Shown here piece by piece: positions 26,934-36,154 of a DNA stretch of 64,000 nucleotides. The notes under the pieces are model-generated. The model did not search any database and had not been told where the DNA came from. It saw only the letters and a program-made list of their open reading frames with translations. How positions within the stretch are numbered: position 1 is the stretch's first letter; every line of letters starts with the position of its first letter. A program made the translations under genes and the position numbers. The stretch is from Burkholderiales bacterium (GTDB taxonomy: Bacteria; Pseudomonadota; Gammaproteobacteria; Burkholderiales; Burkholderiaceae_C): contig JADJDV010000006.1 of assembly GCA_016702555.1 (NCBI GenBank), positions 731,114 to 795,113 on the forward strand, read 5' to 3'.

Positions 26934-27707
26934 TCAGACGCCGAGCCAGTCCAGTCCTGCGCGGCCGCTGAGCAGCACCTCGCGTTCGGCGCAGTCGAGG
27001 GCGCCGGCCAGCGTCCGGCGGGCCAGTGCCGGCTGGTTGTTGCGCTCGCTCAGGTGCGCGCCGACGATGGTGTGCAGGCGCGGATGGCGCAGCGCCGCCA
27101 GTGCGGCGGCGGCCTGCGCGTTGCTGAGGTGCCCGTGCTGGCCGGCGATGCGCCGCTTGAGAAACGGCGGGTAGGCGGAGCGCGCCAGCAGCTCGGGGCA
27201 ATGGTTGCTCTCCAGCAGCAGGGCGTGGCAGCCCGCCAACTGGCGCAGCGCGTGGGGCGTGACGTGCCCCAGGTCGGTCAGGATGCCGAGCCTGCGGTCG
27301 CCGTCGGAGCAAACCAGTTGCAGCGGCTCCTACGCGTCGTGCGGCACCGTGAAGGGGCGCAGCTGCAGTCCGCCGATGGCCAGCGTCTGGCCGTCGCGGG
27401 CGATGTGCCATGTCGGCGGTGGTTCGGCGCAGCGCAAGGCGGCGAAGGTGCCGGCGCTGGCGCACAGCGGCACCCCGAAGCGCGCGGCGATGAGCAGCGC
27501 GCAGCCGACGTGGTCGCCGTGCTCGTGCGTGATGAAGATGGCGTCCAGCTGGGACGGCGACAGGCCGGCGGCCGTCAGCCGCGCAGCGAGCTGGCGCGCA
27601 CCCAGACCGCAATCGATCAGCACCCGGGTGCGGTGCAGGCCATCGAAGGCCTCGACCAGGGTGGCGTTGCCTGAACTGCCGCTGGCCAGGCTGCGAAAGC
27701 GCAGCAT
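26934..27707 (-). pseudogene. WalJ/YycJ-like metallo-beta-lactamase-fold hydrolase with an in-frame amber stop
   Basis: The N-terminal part starts at 27707 with MLRFRSLASGSSGNATLVEA and contains the metal-binding ITHEHGDHVGCALL. A TAG occurs at 27332-27330 right after FTVPHDA. The frame then continues unchanged with EPLQLVCSDGDRRLGILTDL and LLLESNHCPELL to the normal end at 26934. Across the stop the protein would be 257 residues, the family length. CAG to TAG is a single change, so this is a nonsense mutation or a base-call error, unlike the one-base indels elsewhere. Relatives are probably exonucleases of the metallo-beta-lactamase fold. It lies 11 bases downstream of bamC. Confidence 0.85.
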
Positions 27708-27718
27708 GGGGCGCGGGT

Positions 27719-28846
27719 TCAGCGCAATTCGTCGGTCAGAACCTGGACGATGCGCTGCGCGTCGGCCGCAGGGGCGGGGGCACCGTCGCCGCCCTGCACG
27801 GTGACGGTGCTGCTCTGACCCTCGCTGCGCACCGCGACCTGGTATTTGCTGGTCGGCAACGGCGCGCTGCCGCGACCGAACAGCTTGCCGAAGAAGCCGG
27901 GCTCCTTCTTTTCCAGCGTCGGATCGACGTAGCGCACGAAATAAATGCCCTTGCTGCGGTCGCGGTCCTCGACGGTGAAGCCGGTGCGGTCCAGCGCCAG
28001 CCCGACGCGGCGCCAGGCGCGGTCGAAGTCATCGCTCAATTGCACCGCCGGCACGCCGCCGCTCAGGGCCACCGCGCGCGCGCTGGGCGCGGTGGCCTGC
28101 TGCGCCGACGCGGCGGCCGCCAGCATGGCCTTGGACTGCTCCTGCGACACGCCCAGGCGCACCATCAGGCGGCGCAGGAATTCGGCTTCCAGCTCGGGGT
28201 CGCGCGCGCGCGGCTGCCAGACCGTGGCTTCCTTGGTGCTGCTGGTGTAGACCTCTTCCATGCCGCGGTGGGTGATGAAGACGTCCGTGCCGCCGGCCGC
28301 GTTGCGCTCCAGCCGGGTGCGGAACTTGTCGCGCTCGCCGGTGGAGTAGAGCGAATCGAACACCTTGCCCAGGGTCGCGCGGATGAAGTCCTGCGGAATC
28401 TTGGCCCGGTTCTCGGCCCAGTCGGTTTCCATCAGGCCCATGTTGGACTGGTCGACCGCCATCAGAAAACCGCTTTCCAGCCAGAAGTCGCGCACCTCGC
28501 CCCACAGCTTGTCGGCCGGGCGGGCCACGCGCAGCCAGCGCTCGCCGTCCTGGCGCATGAACTGCACATCGGCGATCTGGTTGGCGGCGGTCGGCGCGCC
28601 GGCGGCCACGGTGGCGGCCTGTCCCGCCTGGTAGCTGCTGGCGGTGACGCCGCCGCCGCTGACGGTGTAGCGCGACTGGCCCGGCAGTTGCGTCAGGTCG
28701 GGCGGCACTTCCAGCGACACGCCGCGGCCCGAGCTCTTGTAGTCGATCTTGTCCGGCTCAAGCATCGAGCAGGCGCTGGTGACCAGCAGCGCGGCGGTGC
28801 CGAGCCAGGTCAGGCAAAAGCGTTGGGCAGACTTCACGTTGCTCAT
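27719..28846 (-). CDS. bamC: Outer membrane protein assembly factor BamC (NlpB)
   Basis: BamC is a lipoprotein partner of the BAM complex that inserts beta-barrel proteins. The 375-residue product has a lipoprotein signal ending LLVTSACSML, followed by the unstructured lasso-like region DKIDYKSSGRGVSLEVPPDL typical of BamC. Two helix-grip domains follow, with WLRVARPADKLWGEVRDFWL and VFITHRGMEEVYTSS in the first. The start at 28846 fits the signal peptide; the longer open frame is a shadow of dapA. It follows dapA on the same strand, as in many proteobacteria. Confidence 0.93.
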   Translation of the reverse strand: MSNVKSAQRFCLTWLGTAALLVTSACSMLEPDKIDYKSSGRGVSLEVPPDLTQLPGQSRYTVSGGGVTASSYQAGQAATVAAGAPTAANQIADVQFMRQDGERWLRVARPADKLWGEVRDFWLESGFLMAVDQSNMGLMETDWAENRAKIPQDFIRATLGKVFDSLYSTGERDKFRTRLERNAAGGTDVFITHRGMEEVYTSSTKEATVWQPRARDPELEAEFLRRLMVRLGVSQEQSKAMLAAAASAQQATAPSARAVALSGGVPAVQLSDDFDRAWRRVGLALDRTGFTVEDRDRSKGIYFVRYVDPTLEKKEPGFFGKLFGRGSAPLPTSKYQVAVRSEGQSSTVTVQGGDGAPAPAADAQRIVQVLTDELR

Positions 28847-28896
28847 TCCTTCAATAGGGGTCGGGCGGCGGTCCGGGCGGGCGGTGCGCCGTCCGT

Positions 28897-29781
28897 TCAC
28901 AGCAGACCGCTGGCGCGCAGCGCCTGCTCGACGACGGCCTCGTTGGTCCTGGACAGCGGCGTCATCGGCAGCCGCATGGCGCCGCCGATCAGGCCCATGC
29001 GCGCCATCGCCCACTTGACCGGGATCGGGTTGGCCTCGACGAACAGCTGCTTGTGCAGGGGCAGCAGCTTCAGCTGGATGGCCATTGCCGTCTTCACGTC
29101 GCCGGCGATGGCGGCCAGGCACAGCTCGTGCATCAGGCGCGGCGCCACATTGGCGGTGACGCTGATGTTGCCCTGACCGCCGCACAGCATCAGCGCCACG
29201 GCGGTGGCATCGTCGCCGGAATACACGGCAAAGCCCTTGGGCACGTCGCGGATCAGCCACTGCGCGCGCTCGATGTTGCCGGTGGCTTCCTTGATGCCGA
29301 CGATGCCCGGCACCTGGGCGCAGCGCAGCACCGTGTCATGCAGCATATCGGCCACGCTGCGGCCGGGCACGTTGTACAGCACCATGGGCAGGTTGCCCAC
29401 GGCTTCGGCAATGGCCTTGAAGTGCTGGTACTGGCCTTCCTGCGTCGGCTTGTTGTAGTAGGGCACCACCTGCAGCTGGCAGTCGGCGCCGACCGTCTTG
29501 GCGTAGCGCGCCAGCGCGATCGCCTCGGCGGTGGAGTTGGCGCCGCAGCCGGCCATGATGGGCACGCGCCCCTTGGCCTGCTCGACGCTGACGCGGATGA
29601 TTTCCTGATGCTCCTCGACGTCCACTGTGGGCGATTCGCCGGTGGTGCCGACCACGCCGATGCAGTGCGTGCCCTCGGCGATGTGCCAGTCGATCAGCTT
29701 GCGCAGGGCGGGGTAGTCGACGCGGCCATCGTCCTGCATGGGGGTGACGAGGGCGACGATGCTGCCGGTGATGGGACTCAT
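28897..29781 (-). CDS. dapA: 4-hydroxy-tetrahydrodipicolinate synthase
   Basis: DapA condenses pyruvate and aspartate semialdehyde in the lysine and meso-diaminopimelate route. The 294-residue protein contains GTTGESPTVDVEEHQEII, VPYYNKPTQEGQYQHF, the tyrosine and pocket block LYNVPGRSVADM, and the Schiff-base lysine in VGIKEATGNIER. Length and motifs are normal. bamC lies 50 bases downstream on the same strand. Confidence 0.97.
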   Translation of the reverse strand: MSPITGSIVALVTPMQDDGRVDYPALRKLIDWHIAEGTHCIGVVGTTGESPTVDVEEHQEIIRVSVEQAKGRVPIMAGCGANSTAEAIALARYAKTVGADCQLQVVPYYNKPTQEGQYQHFKAIAEAVGNLPMVLYNVPGRSVADMLHDTVLRCAQVPGIVGIKEATGNIERAQWLIRDVPKGFAVYSGDDATAVALMLCGGQGNISVTANVAPRLMHELCLAAIAGDVKTAMAIQLKLLPLHKQLFVEANPIPVKWAMARMGLIGGAMRLPMTPLSRTNEAVVEQALRASGLL

Positions 29782-29846
29782 GGATGGCGTGGGTAGCGGC
29801 GGGAGGAAAAAGGCATTTTAGTGCGCGGCGCCCCGGCTTTGAGCCG

Positions 29847-30410
29847 TCACAGCGGATAACGTTCCGGCGCTGCGGTGCCGTGCGCAGTGCGGCGCACGGC
29901 GGCGATGCGCTGCACGAAGCGATCCGGGCTGCTCAGAAAGCCGTCCTCGTAGGCCACCACGTGCCACTGGGGGCCGGCGCAGGCGGCGAGCAACTCACCG
30001 TGTTTCAAGAGGAAGTCGGGGCGCGCCGGCCGACCCACGCTCTCATTGCCTTCGGCAAACGTCTCGCAGATCAACACGCCGCCCTCCGCCACGCTGTCCA
30101 GCAGGGTCGGCAGCAGCGGCCGCCACAGGTAGTTGGTGACGACCACCGCGCCGAAGCGCCGGCCCGCCAGCGGCCAGGGGCCGTTCTCAATGTCGGCCTC
30201 GATCGCCTCGCCCAGCGTGCGCACCGCGGCGATCGCCGCCGGGTCGCGGTCGATGCCGGTGACTGGGTGGCCGCGCTGGGCAAACCAGCGCATGTGGCGG
30301 CCCTGGCCGCAGGCCACGTCCAGCACCGCGCTGCCGGCGGGCACCAGCGGCGTCCAGCGCCAGACCCAGGGCGAGGGCTGTGCGTGGGAAACGGGTGAGG
30401 TCGAAGGCAC
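29847..30410 (-). CDS. Class I SAM-dependent methyltransferase
   Basis: The product of about 187 residues has the Rossmann SAM motif VLDVACGQGRHMRWFAQRGH and the acidic loop GIDRDPAAI, then VVTNYLWRPLLPTLLDSVAE and GGVLICETFAEGNE. This matches the TehB/UbiE-like small-molecule methyltransferases; the substrate is unknown. The start is uncertain. No ATG gives a sensible N terminus, and I chose a GTG at 30410 that reads PSTSPVSHAQPSPWVWRW, with a TTG upstream as an alternative. It is divergent from parE. Confidence 0.75.
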   Translation of the reverse strand: MPSTSPVSHAQPSPWVWRWTPLVPAGSAVLDVACGQGRHMRWFAQRGHPVTGIDRDPAAIAAVRTLGEAIEADIENGPWPLAGRRFGAVVVTNYLWRPLLPTLLDSVAEGGVLICETFAEGNESVGRPARPDFLLKHGELLAACAGPQWHVVAYEDGFLSSPDRFVQRIAAVRRTAHGTAAPERYPL

Positions 30411-30519
30411 GGGTGGCGATGGCGGTGACTTCGGCAATGGTAGCTGCTCGTGGCAGCAGCAGGGGGCAATCTGTGTTTGTATCCAGTGAAACAGGCGTGC
30501 CGGGTTAAAATGCGCGCTT

Positions 30520-32498
30520 ATGTCCAGCCATACCGCCACGCTCTCTGCCGCGTATTCCGAGGGTTCGATCCGCGTTCTCAAAGGCCTGGAGCCGGTCAAG
30601 CAGCGACCGGGCATGTACACGCGCACCGACAACCCGCTGCACGTGATCCAGGAAGTGATCGACAACGCCGCCGACGAGGCGCTGGCCGGGTTCGGCAAGA
30701 AAATCCGCGTCATCCTGCACGCCGACGCCTCGGTCAGCGTTGAGGACGATGGGCGCGGCATTCCCTACGGCCTGCACCCCGAAGAGAAGGCGCCGGTCAT
30801 CGAGCTGGTCTTCACCCGCCTGCATGCGGGCGGCAAGTTCGACAAGGGCAAGGGCGGCGCTTACAGCTTCTCCGGCGGCCTGCACGGTGTGGGCGTGTCG
30901 GTGACCAACGCGCTGGGCAAGCGCATGGAGGTGAGCAGCCACCGCGAAGGCATGGTCGCCAGCATGGCTTTCGAGGGCGGCGATGTGGTGCAAAAGCTGC
31001 ACTTGCGCAAGCAGATCGAGGGCGATCGCCGGCAAGGCACCTCGGTGCGCGTGTGGCCGGACCCGAAGTACTTCGAGTCGGCGCAGCTGCCCATGGGCGA
31101 TCTGGTGCACCTGCTGCGCAGCAAGGCGGTGCTGATGCCGGGCGTCACCGTGCAGCTGATCGACGAAAAGAAGAAGGACACGCAAAGCTGGCAGTACAAG
31201 GGCGGCCTGCGCGACTACCTGATGCAGACGCTGCCGGCGACCCGGTGATTCCGCTGTTCGAGGGCGAGGGCTACGCCGACAAGCATTCCGACAGTTTTGC
31301 CGAGGGCGAGGGCGCGCAATGGGCGGTGGCCTTCACCGAGGACGGGCACCCGGTGCGCGAGAGCTACGTCAACCTGATCACCACCACGGCCGGCGGCACG
31401 CACGACAGCGGCCTGCGCGACGGGCTGTTCCAGGCCGTCAAGGGCTTCATCGAACTGCACGCCCTGCTGCCCAAGGGCGTCAAGCTGATGCCCGAAGACG
31501 TGTTCGCCCGCGCCAGCTACGTACTGTCGGCCAAGGTGCTCGACCCGCAGTTCCAGGGCCAGATCAAGGAGCGGCTGAACTCGCGCGACGCGGTGCGCCT
31601 GGTGTCCAGCTTCGTGCGCCCGGCGCTTGAGCTCTGGCTGAACCAGCACGTCGATTACGGCAAGAAGCTGGCGGAACTCGCCATCAAGGCGGCGCAGACG
31701 CGCCAGCGCGCCGGCCAGAAGGTGGAAAAGCGCAAGGGCAGCGGCGTCGCCGTGCTGCCGGGCAAGCTCACCGACTGCGAAAGCCGCGACATCGCCGACA
31801 ACGAGGTGTTCCTGGTCGAGGGCGACTCGGCCGGCGGCAGCGCCAAGATGGGGCGCGACAAGGAGACCCAGGCGGTGCTGCCCCTGCGCGGCAAGGTGCT
31901 GAACACTTGGGAGGTCGAGCGCGATCGCCTGTTCGCCAACACCGAGATCCACGACATCTCGGTGGCCATCGGTGTCGATCCGCACGGGCCGGCCGACAAT
32001 GCCGATCTTTCGGGGCTGCGCTACGGCAAGATCTGCATCCTGTCGGACGCCGATGTCGACGGCTCGCACATCCAGGTGCTGCTGCTGACCTTGTTCTTCC
32101 GCCACTTCCCGCGCCTGATCGACGCCGGCCATGTGTATGTCGCCAGGCCACCGCTGTTTCGCGTGGATGCGCCGGCGCGTGGCAAGAAACCGGCCGCCAA
32201 GATGTACGCGCTGGACGAGGGCGAATTGAACGTCATTCTCGACAAGCTGCGCAAGGATGGCGTTTCTGAGGGAAAATGGACGATTTCGCGCTTCAAGGGT
32301 CTGGGTGAAATGAGCGCGGAACAATTGTGGGAAACCACGCTCAACCCCGACACCCGCCGTCTGTTGCCCGTGCAGTTGGGGCGCTTCGATTTCGTGCAGA
32401 CGGCGGCGGAGATGACCAAGCTCATGGGCAAGGGCGAAGCCGCTGCGCGACGCGAGCTCATGGAACTGCACGGCGACGCCGTGGAAATCGATATCTGA
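30520..32498 (+). CDS. parE: DNA topoisomerase IV subunit B, interrupted by a one-base frameshift
   Basis: ParE is the ATPase subunit of topoisomerase IV, which decatenates sister chromosomes. The first part (30520-31248) has the GHKL motifs EVIDNAADEALAGFGKK, VEDDGRGIPYG and GGLHGVGVSVTNALGKR. It runs out of frame after YLMQTLPA. The second frame resumes with DPVIPLFEGEGYADKHSDSF and carries the Toprim motifs LVEGDSAGGSAKMGRDKE and SDADVDGSHIQVLLL. One missing base at about 31236-31240 (CCGGCGACC instead of CCGGCCGACC) reconciles both parts into about 659 residues. ParE is normally essential, so a sequence error is the simpler explanation. A TAAAAT hexamer at 30506-30511 lies very close to the ATG. 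Confidence 0.93.
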
Positions 32499-32505
32499 CG
32501 ACACC

Positions 32506-33537
32506 ATGTCCGCTGATTTCGTTTTTGCGCGCCTGCGGGCGCGCTCGCCCTGGCTGGTGCTGGCCCTGGCGCTCTCCCTGTTTCACCTGCCGGCGCACGC
32601 CGACCTGTGGGCCTATGTCGACGCCCAGGGCGTCACCCATTTCGCCGCCACCCAGGTGGACGAGCGCTACCAGCTGTTCTACCGAGGCACCGATGCCGGC
32701 AAGCTCAATCTCGCCGGCGGCGAGGCGACCCGGCTTGATGCGCCGAAAGAAGAGCGCCTGGGGCTCAAGGCCAGCGGCGGCAGCGGCGCACCGGCGTTCA
32801 CGCTGCCCAAGCGATTCGCCCACATTGACTCGTCGAAAGGCTACAAGGCGGTGCAAAAGCACCTGCAGGCCGCCGCACGCGCGCACAAGGTTGACTACGA
32901 GCTGCTCAAGGCCGTGGTCGCCGCCGAATCCGGCTTCGATCCCGAGGCGGTGTCGCCCAAGGGCGCCGTGGGCCTGATGCAGCTGCTGCCCACCACCGCC
33001 GAGCAGTACGGCGTGCTGGCCGACAAGGCCGAGCGCCGCGACCGCAAGGGCAAGGTGCTGCCGGCGCGCTCGGTGGAAGAGAAACTGACCGATCCGCAGA
33101 CCAATATCCAGGCGGGCGCGCGCTATCTGGCCTACCTGATCAAGCTGTTCAAGGGCGAGCTGGAACTGGCGGTGGCGGCGTACAACGCCGGCGAGGGCGC
33201 GGTGCAGCGCGCCGGCAACAAGATCCCGAAGTACAAGGAAACCCAGAGCTACGTCAAGACCGTGATGGGCTTGTACGGCGTGTTCAAGCCCGAACCCACG
33301 GTGGTGGCCGACGCCCGCGCGACGGCGGCGCAGTCGGTGGCCAGGGCCGCCGGGCGCATCGGCAACGGGCGCGTGCGGGTCGAACTGGCCGGTGAAGGCC
33401 GGGCGGCAGACGCAGCCCGTCCGGCACCGTCGGCCATGGCGGCCGATGCGGCGGCCAGCGTGCTGACGCCGGTGCTGTTCACCGCACCCACGCTGAGCGC
33501 GGACGTGCGCGTGGGCACCTCGACCAGCGGCAGTTGA
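32506..33537 (+). CDS. Lytic transglycosylase with DUF4124 and SLT domains
   Basis: The 343-residue exported protein has a signal peptide ending LPAHADLWAY. A DUF4124-like segment (WAYVDAQGVTHFAATQVDER) follows, then the SLT goose-lysozyme-type domain with LLKAVVAAESGFDPEAVSPK, where Glu141 is the likely catalytic acid. GLMQLLPTTAEQYGV and VAAYNAGEGAVQRAGN complete the domain. It should cleave peptidoglycan between MurNAc and GlcNAc. It lies between parE (8-base gap) and parC, so it probably shares their transcript. Confidence 0.92.
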   Translation: MSADFVFARLRARSPWLVLALALSLFHLPAHADLWAYVDAQGVTHFAATQVDERYQLFYRGTDAGKLNLAGGEATRLDAPKEERLGLKASGGSGAPAFTLPKRFAHIDSSKGYKAVQKHLQAAARAHKVDYELLKAVVAAESGFDPEAVSPKGAVGLMQLLPTTAEQYGVLADKAERRDRKGKVLPARSVEEKLTDPQTNIQAGARYLAYLIKLFKGELELAVAAYNAGEGAVQRAGNKIPKYKETQSYVKTVMGLYGVFKPEPTVVADARATAAQSVARAAGRIGNGRVRVELAGEGRAADAARPAPSAMAADAAASVLTPVLFTAPTLSADVRVGTSTSGS

Positions 33538-33562
33538 TCCCCTCTTTTTCTCCTTTTCCTGA

Positions 33563-35953
33563 ATGAACGATCAAACGGTCCTCGATCTGACCGGGGACAG
33601 TAGCGGGTCGGATGACGACCTGGCGCTGGCCACCTACGCCCAGCGCGCCTATCTCGAATACGCGCTGTCCGTCGTCAAGGGGCGCGCGCTGCCCGATGTG
33701 GCCGACGGCCAGAAGCCGGTGCAGCGCCGCATCCTGTACGCCATGGAGCGCATGGGCCTGGGCTACGGCGGCACGGGCGGCAACACGCCGGCCAAGCCGG
33801 TCAAGAGCGCGCGCGTGGTCGGCGACGTGCTGGGGCGCTTTCACCCGCACGGCGACAGCGCCGCCTACGACGCGCTGGTGCGCATGGCGCAGGACTTCAG
33901 CCAGCGCTACCCGCTGATCGACGGTCAGGGCAACTTCGGCAGCCGCGACGGCGACGGCGCCGCCGCCATGCGCTACACCGAGGCGCGCCTGGCCAGGATC
34001 ACGCGCCTGCTGCTGGACGAGATCGACGAGGGCACGGTGGATTTCGTGCCCAACTACGACGGTTCAACCGAAGAGCCGCGCCAGCTGCCGGCGCGCCTGC
34101 CGTTCGCGCTGCTCAACGGCGCCAGCGGCATCGCCGTCGGCCTGGCGACCGAAATCCCCAGCCACAACCTGCGCGAAGTGGCCGACGCCTGCGTGGCGCT
34201 GGTCAAGAACCCCAGGCTGAGCGACGACGAACTGTTCGCGCTGATCCCCGGCCCCGACTACCCCGGTGGCGGCCAGATCATCAGCGCCGCCAGCGACATC
34301 CACGACGCCTACCGCGGCGGCCGCGGCAGCCTGAAGGTGCGCGCGCGCTGGAAGATCGAGGACCTGGCGCGCGGCCAGTGGCAGCTGGTGGTGACCGAGC
34401 TGCCACCCGGCACCTCCTCGCAGAAGGTGCTGGAAGAGATCGAAGAGCTCACCAACCCCAAGGTCAAGAGCGGCAAGAAGGCGGTGACGCAGGAGCAGAG
34501 CCAGCTCAAGGCCAGCGTGCTCGCGGTGCTGGACGAGGTGCGCGACGAATCCAGCAAGGACGCCGCTGTGCGCCTGGTGTTCGAGCCCAAGAGCCGCACC
34601 ATCGGGCAGGACGAGCTGATCCACACCTTGCTGGCGCACACCAGCCTGGAGTCCAGCGCGCCGATCAACCTGACCAGCGTCGGCCTCGACGGTCGCCCGG
34701 TGCAGAAGTCGCTGCGCCAGATGCTGGTGGAGTGGGTCGAGTTCCGCCAGCAGACCATCACCCGGCGCAGCCAGCACCGCCTGCAAAAGGTGCTGGACCG
34801 CATCCACATCCTCGAAGGCCGGCAGCTGGTGCTGCTGAACATCGACGAGGTGATCGCCATCATCCGCACCAGCGACGAGCCCAAGGCCGCGCTGATGGCG
34901 CGCTTCACGCTGACGGAGCGCCAGGCCGACGACATCCTCGACATCCGGCTGCGCCAGCTGGCGCGGCTGGAGGCGATCAAGATCGAGCAGGAACTGGCCG
35001 AGCTGCGCAAGGAGCAGGGCGGCCTGGAAGACATCCTGGGCAGCCCCGCCAGCTTGAAGCGCCTGATGGTGAAAGAGATCGAGGCCGACGCCAGGCAATT
35101 CGCCGATGCGCGCCGCACGCTCATTCAGACCGAGAAGCGGGCCGTGGCCGAGGTCAAGGTGCTGGACGAACCCGTGACCGTGGTCGTGAGCGAGAAGGGT
35201 TGGGTGCGCGCGCGCCAGGGCCATGGGCACGAGGCGGCCGGCTTCGCGTTCAAGGCCGGCGACGCCTTGTACGGCACGTTTGAATGCCGCACGGTGGACC
35301 ACCTGCTCGTGTTCGGCAGCAATGGCCGCGTCTATACCGTGGCGGTGGCCAACCTGCCCGGCGCGCGCGGTGATGGCCAGCCGATCACCACGCTGATCGA
35401 TCTGGACGCCGGCACGCAGCCGCTGCACTATTTCGCCGGGCCGGAGGGCGCGACCCTGCTGCTGTCGGGCTCGGGCGGCTACGGCTTTCTGGCGCGCGTC
35501 GAGCACATGCTGTCGCGCCAGCGCGGCGGCAAGGCCTTCATCAGCATCGGCGACGGCGAGCAGGTGTGCCGTCCGTCGCTGGCGGCGCTGGGCGATGGGG
35601 CGGTGGTCAGCACCGCCGAGCCGTCACCGACCGCGCCGCCCGGCGCGCCGGCCACGCACGTGGCCTGCGCCTCCACCGGCGGCCGCATCCTGACCTTCGA
35701 GATCGGCGAGTTGAAGCTGATGGAAAAGGGCGGTCGCGGCCTGACCCTGATCGACTTGGAACCCAAGGACAGCCTGGCCGGCGCGGCGGCCTACACGCGC
35801 AGCGTGCGCATCCACGGCATCGGCCGTGGCGGCAAGCCGCGCGAGGAGCAGCTCGAGATCCGCAGCCTGAACAACGCCCGCGCCGCCCGCGCGCGCAAGG
35901 GCAAGTCGGCCGACCTGGGCTTCAAGCCGGCCGGCATCGTGAGGGTGCTGTAA
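33563..35953 (+). CDS. parC: DNA topoisomerase IV subunit A
   Basis: The 796-residue protein has the breakage-reunion domain with YALSVVKGRALPDVADGQKP, the quinolone-determining stretch RFHPHGDSAAYDALVRMAQD and the catalytic tyrosine near residue 138 in AAMRYTEARL. Ser is present at the position equivalent to ParC Ser80 of E. coli, and Asp stands where E. coli has Glu84. The C-terminal third holds the degenerate beta-propeller repeats. The stop overlaps the ATG of a small membrane protein gene by one base. Confidence 0.97.
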   Translation: MNDQTVLDLTGDSSGSDDDLALATYAQRAYLEYALSVVKGRALPDVADGQKPVQRRILYAMERMGLGYGGTGGNTPAKPVKSARVVGDVLGRFHPHGDSAAYDALVRMAQDFSQRYPLIDGQGNFGSRDGDGAAAMRYTEARLARITRLLLDEIDEGTVDFVPNYDGSTEEPRQLPARLPFALLNGASGIAVGLATEIPSHNLREVADACVALVKNPRLSDDELFALIPGPDYPGGGQIISAASDIHDAYRGGRGSLKVRARWKIEDLARGQWQLVVTELPPGTSSQKVLEEIEELTNPKVKSGKKAVTQEQSQLKASVLAVLDEVRDESSKDAAVRLVFEPKSRTIGQDELIHTLLAHTSLESSAPINLTSVGLDGRPVQKSLRQMLVEWVEFRQQTITRRSQHRLQKVLDRIHILEGRQLVLLNIDEVIAIIRTSDEPKAALMARFTLTERQADDILDIRLRQLARLEAIKIEQELAELRKEQGGLEDILGSPASLKRLMVKEIEADARQFADARRTLIQTEKRAVAEVKVLDEPVTVVVSEKGWVRARQGHGHEAAGFAFKAGDALYGTFECRTVDHLLVFGSNGRVYTVAVANLPGARGDGQPITTLIDLDAGTQPLHYFAGPEGATLLLSGSGGYGFLARVEHMLSRQRGGKAFISIGDGEQVCRPSLAALGDGAVVSTAEPSPTAPPGAPATHVACASTGGRILTFEIGELKLMEKGGRGLTLIDLEPKDSLAGAAAYTRSVRIHGIGRGGKPREEQLEIRSLNNARAARARKGKSADLGFKPAGIVRVL

Positions 35954-36141
35954 TGCCGCTCGACTGGTCCGTCGTCGGCATCTTCCTGATGGTGGTGTGC
36001 TCCATCGGCAGCTTCTTCCTGGGGCGCCATTTCTCGCGCGGCTGGCGCGCGCGGCATCGCGCCAAGGAAGAGGCCGCCGCGCGCGCCCGGGAGACGCGCC
36101 AGCAGCGGCGCGCCAGAGAGCGGCGCCAGCGGCCGCGCTAG
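35953..36141 (+). CDS. Small single-pass membrane protein
   Basis: This 62-residue protein has one membrane helix (residues 8-26, VGIFLMVVCSIGSFFLGRH) followed by a strongly basic cytoplasmic tail with many Arg and an EE/AAARA pattern. I do not recognise a family. The ATG at 35953 overlaps the parC stop (TAATG), which argues for real, coupled translation. The function is unknown. Confidence 0.65.
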   Translation: MPLDWSVVGIFLMVVCSIGSFFLGRHFSRGWRARHRAKEEAAARARETRQQRRARERRQRPR

Positions 36142-36154
36142 CTGCGCGCGCCGC

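Noticed and set aside
35566..35952. Upstream in-frame extension of the small membrane protein gene after parC
   Set aside because: It overlaps parC in another frame and is Arg/Pro-rich; the ATG overlapping the parC stop is a better start.
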